DNA of 64,000 nucleotides from Lytechinus pictus. Lineage: Eukaryota; Echinodermata; Echinoidea; Temnopleuroida; Toxopneustidae. The position numbers were made by a program, and so were the translations under genes. The notes beneath the pieces are model-generated. The model worked only from the letters and a program-made list of their open reading frames with translations, ran no database searches and was not told where the DNA came from. Positions 21,870 through 35,700 of this stretch are shown here, one piece after another; the first letter of the stretch is position 1, and each line of letters starts with the position of its first letter. The stretch lies in the NCBI RefSeq assembly GCF_037042905.1, contig NC_087257.1, positions 10,781,501-10,845,500 of the forward strand. The letters are read 5' to 3'.

Positions 21870-22400
21870 ATGCGAGTGCGAAGCGCGAGCTGAATTTATT
21901 TTGTATACTGACCTGAAAACATGAAAAAGGTACCTGTTTAGGACTGTTTGTAGTAACACATAATTCATGAGGAGGATACATATCTTACTACACAGAATAC
22001 ATATCTTACTACACTCGGCGAGTGCCGAGAGCGAGCTGAAATTTCTTTACATTCTGACCTGAAAGCCTGAGCATTTTTTTGGTAACAATGATTATTTCGA
22101 TCTGAAAAATTGACAGTTTAATGGACGTTTTTAATAAAAAAGATTTTTATATCTCGATCTGAAAAAAATTGACAGTTTAATGAACGTTTTTAATAAAGAA
22201 CAAAAAACGGGGCATTCTATTCACCTATTTAATCATGAAAAATATGGGTTTTTGCTAAAGAAATGATGAAAGCGCGAAGCGCGAGCTGAAAATTTGTATA
22301 TTCCAATCTGAAAAGCGGACATTTCGAGCACGATTTTAAATAAAGAACGAGTTATGTATCTCAATTTCGCTTGCCTATTTCCGTGTAACATTACAATCTT
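21870..22400 (+). repeat. Diverged array built on GCGAAGCGCGAGC motifs, site 1
   Basis: Repeated units contain a GCG-AAGCGCGAGC-like core (TGCGAGTGCGAAGCGCGAGC at about 21,873, GTGCCGAGAGCGAGC at about 22,022, AAGCGCGAAGCGCGAGC at about 22,270). Each core is followed by TGAAAATTT and by text such as TTCTGACCTGAAAGCC. A ~45-bp direct duplicate (CTGAAAAATTGACAGTTTAA) lies at about 22,102 and 22,158. The same unit type forms the array at 35,985-36,830. Confidence 0.6.
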
Positions 22401-23106
22401 ATTTTATTTTTTGCACATCCGGAATTATTTGGGGGGGGGGGGGTTCTTGGTTCCATACCTAAAAGAAAATAAAAGAAATTGTAGGAGACAACGTATAATG
22501 AAATGAATGGAAACAATGAAATGCGTTAGTTGCTGAATATAATGGAAATTTAATTAGAATTTAATTCAATTGGCATTTTTTTTCCAGCTCGCTTTGCATG
22601 CTGGCGATTTTTTTTTTTACAAATTTTCCCACATTGCTATATTTTGCCCCTTCAAAATATTTGGTTCATTATGAAACTGGGTTGAATAAATGTGTTGTGT
22701 AAAAGCTATATTCTGTATATGACCGCATTTGATTCAAATAGCGGCAATCTGCGATGTTTAAATGGCTTTGATATCAAGAAGTTCCGGGGGCTCCGCCCGG
22801 ACCCCAACCGCACAGCACTGCGTATGGAAGGGTTGGGCCATGGCCCCAAAAAGTTCTACAAACAAGAATAAAAAAAGGAGGAAAGAAAAGCAAAGGAAAA
22901 GTGTAGGATAGGATTTTATTTACTGAATATAATGCCAAAAAATAGCTCAAAGTTAGATTCTCTGAAAAGGTGATTTTTTTCTCGCTCGCTTCGCTCACTC
23001 GGGACTTGTATAAAGCAGCTTTTTAGCACATGTGCTATACTGCTCCCCTGTTTTTTTTTTCTTTTGTTTAGTCTTCACGCTACTGCCACAAAGAATCCTG
23101 TTCACA
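22401..23106. other. Repeat-derived sequence without a gene
   Basis: Contains G-run and CTCGCTCGCTTCGCTCACTC motifs (near 22,981), the complementary form of the GCGAAGCGAG family. No coding sequence recognised. Confidence 0.4.
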
Positions 23107-23408
23107 GTGGCGTACAGAACACAAAAAGGAATCTAAAGAGAGAAGAGTGAAATATATTATTTTCTGGATATCATGTCAAAATCTATCACAAAATTGGATT
23201 TTTGTATTAAAAAGGTCAACAATTTTTGCTCGCTCGCTTCGCTCGCAACTGTTTTTAAAGATGAATTCTGCCCGATACGCAACATCTGGCCTTCTCAAAA
23301 TAGTCGCCTCATTACACCATTACGCCTGTTCATACCATGATATGACCGGGAAATTTTTGGCTCTTGCCCCCCCCCCCCCTGGCCACCGACCCCTGTTACG
23401 CCGCTGAG
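23107..23408. mobile_element. Possible hAT-type MITE
   Basis: CAGTGGCGTACAGAACAC at the left and TGTTACGCCGCTG at the right form short, imperfect CAGTGGCGTA-type inverted ends. The interior carries GCTCGCTCGCTTCGCTCGCA. No matching target duplication was found. Confidence 0.35.
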
Positions 23409-24414
23409 GCCATGTCATTTGCCCAGAATCAAAGACAAACTGCTGGTTTGATTCACCAATTATCGACAAAGACTTCTCGGTGTTCTTTGTCATTTGCCGG
23501 GAATTTGACAATATACTTAATCTGTTCTTGAACCCCCGTAAGAGAAAACTCCCTATACAGTGTATGAAAGTCGACGCCATGTAGTTCGTTCTAGACGGCG
23601 TTCTTCAATTATGCCACGTTCATCTTGGTTATACATGTGATCATAAGAAACGACCGTTGACATGGTTGTGAGCTATAATAGCAGTGATCAACACAAATAT
23701 TGGCGCCCTCTACGTTTGTTTGCAGTAATCTTGAATTTCATCGGCGGTCATTCGAACCGTACCGTCGTATCACACAAACGACGGTGCAAACCTATTTCAG
23801 AGAAAATGGACTTCAAAGTTTACTATAATTTTCACACTTAGTTACCCAGCCTTACAACATATTCATTGCTAGAAAAATACATGGTTGGAAAGACCAATAA
23901 AATTGCTTGACATTGGTATCTTAATTTTTACACAAAAAAATAAGGATCAGAGAAAATATCGCAAAAGAGCTACATGCTTGTAATTTCCGTTTGACCGGCT
24001 TAGATTTTCCCTGTACAAAAAGGTCATAGGGAAAAAGCAATACGAAATTTTGACTGACCGCGATTTCAATGCGCGCGATCAGTCAAAAGGTCGTATCGCT
24101 TTTTACGTGCAAAGTCAATGCAGTGCCCAGTGCCGATACGACGATTTGGATGACTGCGCGCATTGAAATGACGGTTTGGATGACCGCGCGCATTGAAATC
24201 GCGGTTAGTCAAACGTCGTATCGCTGTGTTACAGTACACGTTTCCTGTGGGATTTGCGCATTTTATTAAAAATTTGTATGTCATCGCCGTAAAAATCCTC
24301 TCATATCTCAGAAAATAAAATAAATTGCTGCCTAGAAATTAAGTTATGAATAGAGGAGGACTTGTACTTTCATTTTCTGCAAAAATCTCAAAATCGATTT
24401 TCGACCAAAATTGA
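23409..24414. other. Unassigned sequence with an inverted CGCGCATTGAAAT motif
   Basis: 23,430-23,510 weakly resembles the TTTTCGACAAAG foldback family. 24,050-24,240 contains repeated and inverted GCGCGCATTGAAAT and GTCGTATCGCT segments, probably a small foldback element disrupted by the hAT insertion at 24,423. No gene. Confidence 0.4.
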
Positions 24415-24422
24415 CTGATAAG

Positions 24423-26146
24423 CAGGGCCGTAGCCAGAGGGGGGGGGGGGGGTGAAACCCCCCCCCCCCCCAACATTCATGGCAGTCGGCAATATCATGT
24501 ACCAGTTGGCAAAATGGAGGATAGGGGAGAAAAAGAAAGAGGGAAAGAAAGGAAGAGAAAAAGGGAAGAAGGAGAGAGGGGAGAGAAAGAAAGAAAGAAA
24601 AAAAAGGAAAGAAAAATAGGGGCACTAACTTCGAAGAAGGTTACGACTTATAGAGTAAAGACAACCAGTTGGCAAATCCAAGTCCATGTAGCCAGGCTTA
24701 GAGCCCTACTAGTCAGCAAAATACAAAGGACAAAACAGATGGAGCTATAATAACACACAAAGTAAGTCCCAGGTCCTCCCCCAATATAAACAAGCTTGTG
24801 AGTTTGCAAATTATACCACAATTATTGACGATTTAACAAACACATTAGTTTTGTAAAATTAGAGGCAAGACTAGGTAAAGAAATATGGGGTGGGATGAAT
24901 TTCCAAGGTTTAAGTTGAATAATCAAAGCCAAAGTATAGATGGCAAATTATAAAGTGGGCCTATTAAAGTGGCAGAACACTATACGCTCTACCAGTCAGC
25001 AAAGTGATGTACAAGTAGTGCCCCGTTTCAGATCTGAAAAGAACAGAACACAAGACTTTAAAAAATGGTAACTCTGCAGTTGGCAAATTCATGAAGACAA
25101 GTCTACAACTTGTAGACAACTTGTAGACTTGTCTACAAGTTTGCAGTTGGCAAAAAACACAAAAATGTTTTAAGTTATTTTTTACTAAATTCTGTCGCCG
25201 AAGATTGTTTTTTTAATTTATGGTGTCAGAATGTGCTTGGGGTGGGGATGGATGGGAGTGGGGGCAGGTTGGGGTTGCAGTCAATCAAGTCAATTTCATT
25301 GGTGCAATCAATTCCAGGCTTCAAACATGCAGTTTGAAAGCTGTCTAATCCTTTTATCCCAATAACTGTCAAATCCACTTAACAAAATCATGCATGTTTA
25401 AACATGTTTTTCCAATCATCAAAAGAGTCTGGTACTACATAAAAAAACGACTTCTGTCAAATGCCAGTACATGTGAGTAATAAGCTAGCCTACATGCTGC
25501 TAATTATCTGCCCTGATTCATGACTGTTTAATATTGTTTGATTGTGATCCTGGAAATTGAAACAGATTTGAACATTGTCAACAATGGATCAACCTGAGCA
25601 ACCTCAGAAACGGAAGCGGATCAAACTTCAATGTAAAGTTAATTTGTGGAGCCATATTTTCCGACGACTATAGAAACAAACATAATCGCTTACAGCACCC
25701 TAAAATGGTGGAAAACAAGAAACACATTGGATATCAAGTGCAAATGCACCAAAAAATCAATTTGAAGCTGTTAAAAGGAAATCTACCCGTACCAGTGCCA
25801 GTGACGTTTCATCTTCATCATGTTCTAATGCATAGGGTATATCATTATACTGCAAGTTAGCAACTACGGCACACTAGCCTTTCTATTTTGATCCAAATGT
25901 TTATTTTTATGCAGTGCAAATATTTTTGTATATCTTTGTATAATTTACCTTAAACTATTCACCAAATGCCACTAATTCAATTCTAAAAAAAATCAAAATC
26001 TTTTAGCATGTGATTATTGTAGGGGGGGGCACATCCCCCATCATACTCCCCCTGTGCTCACGTTGGAGCTGTCACGCCAAATTTAGTTGGCAAATTTAGC
26101 TGGTACACCCCCCCCCCCCAACAAAATGCTTCTGGCTACGGCCCTG
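24423..26146. mobile_element. Non-autonomous hAT element (1.7 kb)
   Basis: Termini CAGGGCCGTAGCCAG and inverted CTGGCTACGGCCCTG are hAT-like. Both sides carry the 8-bp duplication CTGATAAG (24,415-24,422 and 26,147-26,154), the hAT length. No transposase ORF is visible. AGTTGGCAAA or close variants recur in the element (near 24,503, 24,667, 25,078, 25,144 and 26,086). A small palindrome of CTACAACTTGTAGAC units lies at about 25,100-25,140. Confidence 0.85.
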
Positions 26147-26349
26147 CTGATAAGACGGTTCGGATGACCGCCGACGATGTATTAAAGATTGCTGGGCGAC
26201 TTGTCAGTTCTCATGAATTTACCTTATTCATGTTATCGTCACCAAATGGTTCGACGCTACGTCGTGGGCTTTCCTTGTCAAAGTCCTACTTACAAAACTG
26301 ACTGGCGCGTATGATCTGGAAAGATTGCCGGAGAGCGCCATCATATTCA

Positions 26350-26412
26350 ACAACAACAACACCTACTATACTAACTACTACTACTACTACTACTACTTCT
26401 ACTACTACTACC

Positions 26413-26457
<45 letters not shown>

Positions 26458-26571
26458 GATCCTACTATACTACTACTACTACTACTTTTGCTATTATTAC
26501 TACTACTACTTCTACTGATGCTGCTGCTGCTATTACTACTACTACTACGACGACGACAACTGCTGCTACTG
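26350..26571 (+). repeat. (CTA)n trinucleotide microsatellite in the 3' flank of the sulfotransferase gene
   Basis: Runs of ACT/CTA with interruptions (CTG, CGA). On the coding (minus) strand it reads as CAG, TCG and TAG repeats starting immediately after the stop codon, so it forms the start of the 3' UTR. Confidence 0.85.
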
Positions 26572-26729
26572 CTAATTCATTCCATATCTTGCTTTGAGTT
26601 CTCGATGCCTGTCATAAATATAATTGTACAACTCGTAATCGACAGCAAACCTTTTTGTTGCTACGTCAAGTTGGTCTTGGGTGAGAGGTTCCTTGTGTCT
26701 CGTTTTGGAGCGGGCCATTTGATTATTTG
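26572..26729 (-). CDS. Sulfotransferase exon 8 (terminal)
   Basis: Acceptor TTATTCACAG, phase 1 in. Encodes NNQMARSKTRHKEPLTQDQL and the C-terminal helix with YELYNYIYDRH, ending RYGMN and TAG at 26,574-26,572. The stop codon directly abuts a TAG/CAG/TCG microsatellite. Confidence 0.85.
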
Positions 26730-29700
26730 CTGTGAATAAGAACACAATAATTCGGCGCAATTAATAAAGGTCATCCATACTCATCCTTATCACAAACTTT
26801 ACTTTAGATCTTTATTTTTACTATTCGCATAGTCATTTCATTATTATAATGTATATGGTCTTTAAGTTTCACTATTGATGTAATTCAGATTTAACTTGAG
26901 ATGAATTTCGTTGGAAAGATCTTATTGTCATGTTTTATTCAACTGTGCATGCAGATCTCATGAGATAGCTGAAATCTATAAATGTATAATCTTGTTAAAA
27001 GGTCATCGTGCCCGGGATTCAAAAGGGCGTTGTTGGACGGTTTCGTTACGTCCTAAACTCGCCGCCATCTTCATTACGAAGATCAAATTTGCATGCAGCC
27101 GTCAATCATCAGCCAGTCACGCAGCACATGCAAAGTATAGTAGGTCTTCACATATACGCGGCGCTGCTTTTGGCTTCAACGGCGCTGCTCCAAACATCTC
27201 CTGACGTCACTTCTCACAGCAAACAGCAGGAGGCGGAGCCAACCTGCCTGGGTCTTCGAACAGCAGCCGAAGCATTCGCATACGGAGAATCGTCAGACTT
27301 TGGGCACTCGAACATGACATCTGCGCAAGCTAACGCCGTACATACTCAACAGAGCCCTATATAATGTAGAGTTTGTACAACGATGTACAACGATGTACAA
27401 CGATCATATGTAACGGATCAAACCGGGATGGAAAGAAGAGGGGTGACTTACTTTGGTTGAGGAGTGAAAGATACAACTCTGTCATGCCAGTGTAGATATC
27501 CGGCAAGAGATGCTCAAAGATTCTCAAAGACGCCTCATAGTCCTCGGTGATACCGATGTAGGTATAGTATTTATCAATGTTCAACTTGGCCTGCTCCAAC
27601 GCCCACGCACGGTCCTCTCTGGTGTCAGATTCAGAAAGAGAAAATGAAGAGATAAATAGGAGAACCAGGAGAAAGAGAAACATTGCTTCACTGCAAAATA
27701 TTAAAGACTCTAGTATGACCATGTACGGGTGTCTACAAAATTAAGACATAGATAAAAAAAAAAAAAGGCTACAAAAGCTATAAAACTAAGACCCAACAGC
27801 ATGCAATCTTCCAGTTACATACGTATACGTACGTATGTATATCATGTTACAAAATATGATATTACATGGGCCGCGACGGTTTTGAAGGCCCCCCCCCCCA
27901 AAAAAAAAAAAAAATCCCAATAAGATGGTCATAGCTCTATGGTCATACCAACCAGGATGTGGTTATAACTGTTTTGTGAAATTTCTGTCATAACGTACTT
28001 ATTTTACATCTGATTTTGAAGAAATTTTTAAGCACATTGATGGTTTTTTTTTTTCATTCAGACAAACATTTCACTGGGGGATATGCCCTTGATCCAAATG
28101 TGAAATGAAATTCTCATCAGTGCCACTGCTGTCACCAGCTTTTTTCAAGGAGGGGGGGGGGGTGCCATTTTGGAGAAAAAAATATGATGTACTTCATATC
28201 TACAGTAGATGTCAATATTAATAGCAACACTGATACGAAGAATATGTCGCCCTTCTCAAAAGCTCGACCCCACCCCGCCCCCGCCGAAGGCTTTTTTCGG
28301 CCTGGAGGGCGTGTGTTCGCACCCTCCTCACCCCCTGCTTATGCCATGCATGTGTGTAGGGCTTTGATCTATATACTTACTGGCATCTTCTGTTGAATCC
28401 GCAGAAGGTAATGGGGTATATTCCCGTATTAATGCAACGTGAACCAACAGATAAAAGGCATTCGGCTATGCTCATGATTTTCTAGGAGAAAAGGAAAGAA
28501 AAAATCAATTCGATTCGGATATTTTCTATGCATAATGGTCTTTCTATTGGGACCATTTTACAGAGAGCTGTGTTTAAAGGCACCTTGAGTTTTCCCCCAT
28601 ATCGCACATTATTAAAAATCGTTTGGAAGTCATTCAATGCCCCCAAATGGACATATACAGCACCTGAGATAAAGCGGCTCAGTGGCGCAAAGTTGAACAG
28701 AATTTGGCTGCCATGTCCACACTGAGTTTTCAGCATAAGGGATTTTATCGACGGAGTCTTGGAGATCGCAGAAGGGCTCGGAGAAGTCACTGAAAGATCA
28801 ATTCTGGCCACCTTACCTATGTCTTTGAGAGACCCCCTTAACTCCTTTGAGACCAGAAAAAATCTCTAAAATATAGCCAATCCGGCTTATGCCATCATAT
28901 CGGTTTATCGCGGCCGGCCGCGCCCGGTCGCGAAATTATTTTTCCCACCGAGTTCTGGACCAACATATGAATATTCATAACTTGCGTCTTCGGATTAAGA
29001 GTACGCATGCGCGTGGACTTGTCTTGATCAGTGCCGGTCGATCGTAAGCATTCACGTTGCTCAGAAAAAAATAGCATCGTCAAATTACCCGGTACCCTTA
29101 CATAGTTATTCCCTAATTCGACTCTCAATCGTGAATAAATTATTTTCAGTCACGCCTCACTATCCTTAAGCACAACCAGTGCAACAACATCAACACCTGA
29201 AATAGAAAACATTTATATACTTTCCAAAAAACATACCTGTTTCGAGGGGAGCACCAAGCTTCGACGGCAAGACAGCACGAACGGTACTTACTGACGAATG
29301 TACTGAGGCCTCCCTCTGAGTTCAGATCTCGAAGAACTCATCAATGTACTGTACATGCTGTAAGGCCTATTCATCCATCAGAATTCTCTTTGCTCTATCT
29401 TCTTGCATCCAGTCAATCGTCCACATATCCATCCCGAATAAGACGTCCGTACTGTGCTGTGTCGAACTCGGTCAGTGAATTCCGAATCGTTTAGGAATTC
29501 AGACACTCCTCACGCAAGCATTGTTATGCTAATCGGATACTTCTGCTAAGAAAAGAAAATGTATTTATTCCCTAATTCGACTCTCAATCGTGAATAAATT
29601 ATTTTCAGTCACGCCTCACTATCCTTAAGCACAACCAGTGCAACAACATCAACACCTGAAATAGAAAACATTTATATACTTTCCAAAAAACATACCTGTT

Positions 29701-32700
29701 TCGAGGGGAGCACCAAGCTTCGACGGCAAGACAAGCTAAACTTATAGCTCCCCCTCTCAGTCAATCAAAGAACGGGTAAACAAGAAAATGAGTTACACGA
29801 CGCAATCATTTCAATTTAACCAACTTTAAATGTATAATGATAATAATACATGTCTCATTCAACAATCTCATCGAACGCCTACAATCCATCTTTAACAAAG
29901 TTATACGTATAATCATACTAGGCTGAGGCTAATTTACCCGGTATAAAAATAATTCTAAAGCCCCAAATTCATAGAAATTGAAAGACAATCCTTCATATTG
30001 TCTTTAATATATCCATCCTTAGCAGTCTCCGACCTCCACCTACCATGTTTCTTAAACAACCTGTCTGGAACACCAAAGTTCGCTGCTGCTGTGGCTCCGC
30101 CACTTCGGAGGCTATGCATGCCAAAACTCTTTGGATTCAACCCTACTTTCGCCAACGCCTCTCTCAATAATTCTAAACATCTAGTATAAGACAACTGTCC
30201 ACGTCTTAACTTGTAACTATTACTGGATTTACAGTAATTTAGAGGCCTAAAAAGAAATACTTCATCAGAGGCATCGTTAAGCCCCGCTGCAATCAAATAT
30301 TTCCTCAAAGCTAATACGGGGCAGGTGGGGAATTTGTAGCACCTATAAGAACCCATGCTCCTTGCCTGTAAATATCGGTTTTACTTTTCATGATGAAAGT
30401 ATTCACATGAGACAAATACAAGTCTAAATCACATTTACGAATATGTATCATTTCATCAAATCGTAGAATGCCTGCGTAGGAAATCAAAATCATAGCACAT
30501 AATCGAATATCTAATAGACTCGTTGAAGATCCATACTTCTCAACAACTGCTTTCAAAATGTCTGGGGTTATAACTTCTTTCTTAACGATCGGTTTGTTTA
30601 GTAATTTCTTTAAACATTGTAAAACAATATGTATGAACTTGCGATCACAGGGATTAACATTCATCCTTGGCTTGCAGTCAAAATGCCACTTAATGGCGTA
30701 AAAAGCCGATTCTATCCTCGAATAAGGAGCTTCTCTTTGATACAAATGAATAAGATAGCGACTAATATCTTCTGGTTCTGCTGTGTCAGAATTTACTTTA
30801 TTTTGCTTACACTAATCTCTCCAGGTATTCAACGCTCTGTTGTATTTACTCATAGTGTTATCAGCTCTCGAAGCTGTCAAGACCTTGTTCAAAGTTATAT
30901 CATATCCTTCATGAAGAGAATTTCTGGATTTAAGAAAAATTAAACAAAACTTATAAGCTGGTATATATTTATCTCAACACAATATATTCAAATTGTGATA
31001 AATTCTCAAGTTCAGTCATTCTTATCAAATTCTCAAAATTTAATCACTTCTAATACGTTTTACAGCCATGACAGCAAAATTAAACATTAACTATGCAGCT
31101 ATCCTCAAACCAGGTGGTTTTTTATTTTTTCACTAAAATTTCAGTATGAAATTCATTAGATCACAATTCCATATCATAATTCGTTTCAATCGTCTTGAAG
31201 GCTTAGCAAAACAATAGCTTTGGGATTCATTTCCTTTGCGAAAATATTTATTTTTGCCTTAAAACACTTGCAAAAAACTTTCTGAAACATTTCATTCACA
31301 AGAATTCTGTAATTTTGAGACTTTGAATGTTTTCAATCATCACCAATTTCTTCATTCTGAGCTCCGCCGCCAGTAAATTATAACTAATTTGAGAATGAAA
31401 TCTCATATCAATTCCTTATCAACCTTTACGATGGTTATCCTTTTACATAATCATAACATTCTCCAATTTCCATCACCACTTCTTTGCTCTGCAGCATAAG
31501 TGGATCCTAGCTATGCAGCTATCTGCCATGCGGCCGTGTAAAAATTACATGTTGCATTCCAACAGTATAATTTTGAATTAACCTCCATCAAATGGATTTA
31601 TTACATACCAGCATTCATGTCAGCCATCTCTCACAAACCGTTTTTTTTTTTTTTTTTTTTTTTAATTATTATTTCTGCCTTGAACGAAAATTCCTTGAGG
31701 ATTATCAATTTTGAAGTATTCAGAGAATAAGGAACGAAAATCACTTTGTTCAGAGAAAAGAATCGGCCAGAAGGGTGCAGACGGCCAGAAGGGAACAACC
31801 AAAGTCCCCCTAGCAGAACAAAACCTTCAGATGCTTAAGTACTTGCCCTATACATGCTATACATTCGATAGGTGGAACCAACCAATTATTCTCGCCCGAC
31901 CAATCACATGAGAAGGGATCAACATGATCTATTAGGGGACACCAATATTTAGAATTGAACTTCTTAATTTTGAAATTAAAATCGTCCGCAAGTCTGTCCA
32001 CAGTGTGAGGGCCCCAGATTTTGTCCAAAAATCCGACAAATTCATCTGACACACCCCAATCATCAAAATCTATCATGCGACTTAATGCATCTGCAAAACG
32101 GTTCTCCTCTCTGGGAGCCCAATGAACGTGAAGACTAATGTTGTTTCTTTTACACAACTCAAAGATGTGTAAACTCATCTCATGCAATTCTGCAATCATA
32201 CTTCCTTTATTTACAATCGATCCTACTCCTTTATTATCACAGAGGACCTTGACAGTTTTATGTCTCATGTGAGATACAACTGTTTGCAGTGTCATACTTA
32301 CTGACTTGAGTTCTCTCCAAGTGGAGTTTTTAACCATTTCAAACTCAAACCAATCTCATCCCATTTCATGCCTGCGCACTCAGAAACCCAGGCCCCGCAG
32401 CCTGATGGACTTGCATCAGAATAGATGAAAGTCTGTGGAACTGAATAAGCAGAAATAATGTTTACGTTAAGAATATGCAAATTCTTCTCCAGAAGAAGAA
32501 CACGAATATTAATTCATCACTATTGATCACATTATGTCCTATCCCAATGTACCCTCCGGATGATTTCGTGATGCATAAATCTGGTTTTTAATTTGAGTAA
32601 CTGTGCCAAACACTGGATACAATGTATCTTTCCAACTATAACTACGATCTTTCGTTCTGAAACCTCAGGCAATTCTGCTTGAAATGAATCTGAACATAAC

Positions 32701-35700
32701 TCAAGATCCTTCATCCTTCTTTCAGTAATCTTTATATAAGCTACTCTGCTTTCCCGTGGTATTCCTAACCAATCCAAACACTGGACAGGAGTCCATTGAG
32801 ATATTTCTCAACATTTGGTATCAAACCTGCTTCAAGTAAGTCATTTTTCACCGTCTTGACCATAGTATCATACGAATCAAAGGAAGCAGCACGACCCAAT
32901 CATCTATATACAAAAAAAAATGAAAATACCATTTCTATACGCCAATGATTAACGATAGGCTTAAATCGTGTAATGAAAACAAAGGTAGCTGTTGCCAACC
33001 CAATGACAACACCTAAAAGGAGAAAAACCTTGTACCACTACCAAAATCCCAACTAAAGCCTACAATTTTTCATGCACTTGAAAAATGTAATAATGATGAT
33101 AACCTTGCTTAAGTTCAAAGGAAAGCATAAAATCTCCCTGTTTTAAATAAGACATGACTACATTCCAGTCTTCAAGTATAATAGTGTTCTTCCACAAGTG
33201 TTAGTTGACATAACGTTAACCAAGAATCAGTCTCTTTTTATATCTGAACTCTGAATTGAATCTGAAAGGGGGTAACATCATGGGGTGTAGTGGTGGATTC
33301 AACAACCAAACCCTTTTTAATAATAATTCGTTAATGGCTTCAGAAACGAAATCGGGATCGATGTCAATGCTGACTTATCATCTTATTGTAAGGTAATTTG
33401 TAACCATGTTCATTGACATCTACAACAAATTGAGATGCATCAGTTGATTTCCAAATTGTAAGGAAGCATTCAATCTACCTTTAACCAAAGGTTCTGAATT
33501 TCATTGATCATACTCATAATTTCTCAAATAAAATTCTTCCTCCTACCCTGCACATCTTGTCGAATCAACACTAACGTTACTCGATGTTTCCCAACCGAAA
33601 CAAATTCAACAATGCTCTGTTTCTATATTTCTTAATTTAGAAGGGCCCGCTGACGGACCAGGAGTAGTCAATATATTCCAGATTGTTTGATCTGTGTCAT
33701 ATCTATGTCTAGGTTCATTAGTAAGAGGTGGAATTCAACCAAAATAACACATCTTTTCTTAACATATAATTATGGACTAGGTAGAATCAAGAATAGATTC
33801 CTTTGCTACGCCCTTCTGATCATTCTACTCTTCAGTTCTCAAATACCACACTTCGTCAAATACAGAACAAAACTGACATTTACCTTGCTCAGTTTGACCA
33901 TGATCAATGGATCATTTAACTCTGTTGAGCATTGTTATCTCTGAAGGATGAATCTTGCTGGGATCTTGCTTCCTGATACCTGGGCAACTTCTCCAGTGCC
34001 CATGTCTACCACAGGCAAAACGTTCGTCGGTGGTCTGAGGCAACTTGCATACCCGCGCCAACTATTTTGTACATATAAGTTGGCGACACTGCCAAGCGAA
34101 TATCGATTTCTTGACCCAAAGGGTATACGAAATAAGTTGTCGGAAGTAGTAGAAGAACCTTGAAAATTTCCAACATTCTTGCCCAATATAACCTTTGTTT
34201 GTTGAACGAAATAACTTACGCTTTCTATTTACACAAGCCTGAGCTTGCCTCATTCTTTTCTCCCTCATCAGTATTCATCCAATGCGGACCAACCTAAAAT
34301 ATAAAAATGATCTCTATATATTTATTTGATTAATCTCCCATAATTAAGTCATAAAGTAATTCCGCTGAAAAACGAACAGCTTCCATTAACAACATAAGGC
34401 CATATCTATTATGTACAACCGTTCATAAATTTCAAAAGCAATAGCCTAGTTTGGAATTTTCATTCATCTTTATCTCACTAACCTGCTTCAGATTCATCTG
34501 CTTTTCTGATTTGTTTCTTCCTTTTAATTATATCTGCAATACCTTACTTCAGCAAAGCAAGGGCTGCGCCCGCTGCTTACCTTACTCTAATAAGGCAAAT
34601 TTCTTATCCAACTCCTCCTGGCCTCTAGAATTATATTCATATTGAACCTTATTACCTTTCGAAAGACATCTCCGACGCCCTTTTTTAGTTGTAGAAGCTC
34701 CGCTGACCCGGGCAATGTATCGAGAATCAACATAATCAAACAGCCAGCCCAATCTTTAAACGAGCCAATGCTTCCTTTGTAGCATTGCTTACAAGAAGGC
34801 GAAGAGACTCCAGATTATTGAGTAAAATTTTCTGAAACTGCCTTTAATTTGTGGCATAACCCGAGGTTAATTTCTTAATTCGCCATTATTTTATATTTAA
34901 CATCGAATCCAAACGTAGATCTATTACGATAAGGCCTATAGAGTTTAACACGTGGAAGAAGCGTTGAAAATAAGACGTCCGTACTGTGCTGTGTCGAACT
35001 CGGTCAGTGAATTCCGAATCGTTTAGGAATTCAGACACTCCTCACGCAAGCATTGTTATGCTAATCGGATACTTCTGCTAAGAAAAGAAAATGTATTTAC
35101 ATAGGCCTTATAGACTTAGATCTATATATGTATATCCAATTCTTAAACACTTATCAAACTAGCTGCCATTAATGGCAAGACATGTGCTAGGCTAGGGCTA
35201 GCTTAGGCTAGCGCATTAACTTTTAATACCTCAAATCTGGACCTGTCTATGCCTAATACTAATATAGTAATAGCCGACTAATGCCATGGTTAACTTCGAA
35301 CCGGTAAATTCCGAACTTTACGTTTTATTTTATTTACCATAGTTTAATATGTCTAGTCCGTATACAGAACCAGTCCTAGATCTAAAAAAAGATATCTTAG
35401 TTCAAGTCTAGTCTCTAGATCTAGACTCTGATCTACGCTGTATCAGCATGGAACAACTAGTGTATACCAAAGGGGGGGGGCAGACTGCCCCCTGACGATT
35501 TACAACTGATCCAGGGGACGTGCCCCCCCTTTAAGAAGCCAAATTAATAATTTGTAATGTCAAAATGCAAGAAAAAAAAAGATTTACGTCCCCTCTTTTG
35601 AACGTGAAGATCTTTTTTTTTTTTTTTTTTTTTGCTTGTCAAATTTTTTTTCAGCTAAGAAATCCTTAATTTGGTGTGAAGACGGGGATCAAGATCACTG

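Larger units (their letters stand above)
29106..35099 (-). mobile_element. Tyrosine-recombinase retrotransposon (PAT/Ngaro-type, split direct repeats), copy 1
   Basis: In transcript order (minus): repeat A1, gag-like zinc knuckle, reverse transcriptase, RNase H, tyrosine recombinase, then B1-A2 abutting with a 3-bp TTA overlap, a 162-bp spacer, and B2. Repeat A is 131 bp and B is 169 bp. This is the split-direct-repeat layout of PAT and Ngaro elements in the DIRS order. I see no methyltransferase domain in the ~1 kb between RNase H and recombinase. Several frameshifts show it is dead. Confidence 0.9.

Noticed and set aside
21870..22400. CRISPR-like array of short repeats
   Set aside because: Spacing is irregular, repeats are diverged, and the setting is a eukaryotic genome with introns; this is repeat DNA.
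26311..26739. 142-codon plus-strand ORF with poly-Thr and poly-Leu
   Set aside because: It translates a (CTA)n microsatellite and the antisense of the last sulfotransferase exon.
28482..28811. 109-codon minus-strand ORF in sulfotransferase intron 6
   Set aside because: It does not supply a phase-compatible exon and carries no sulfotransferase motif; exon 6 at 40,677-40,849 joins exon 7 directly in phase.
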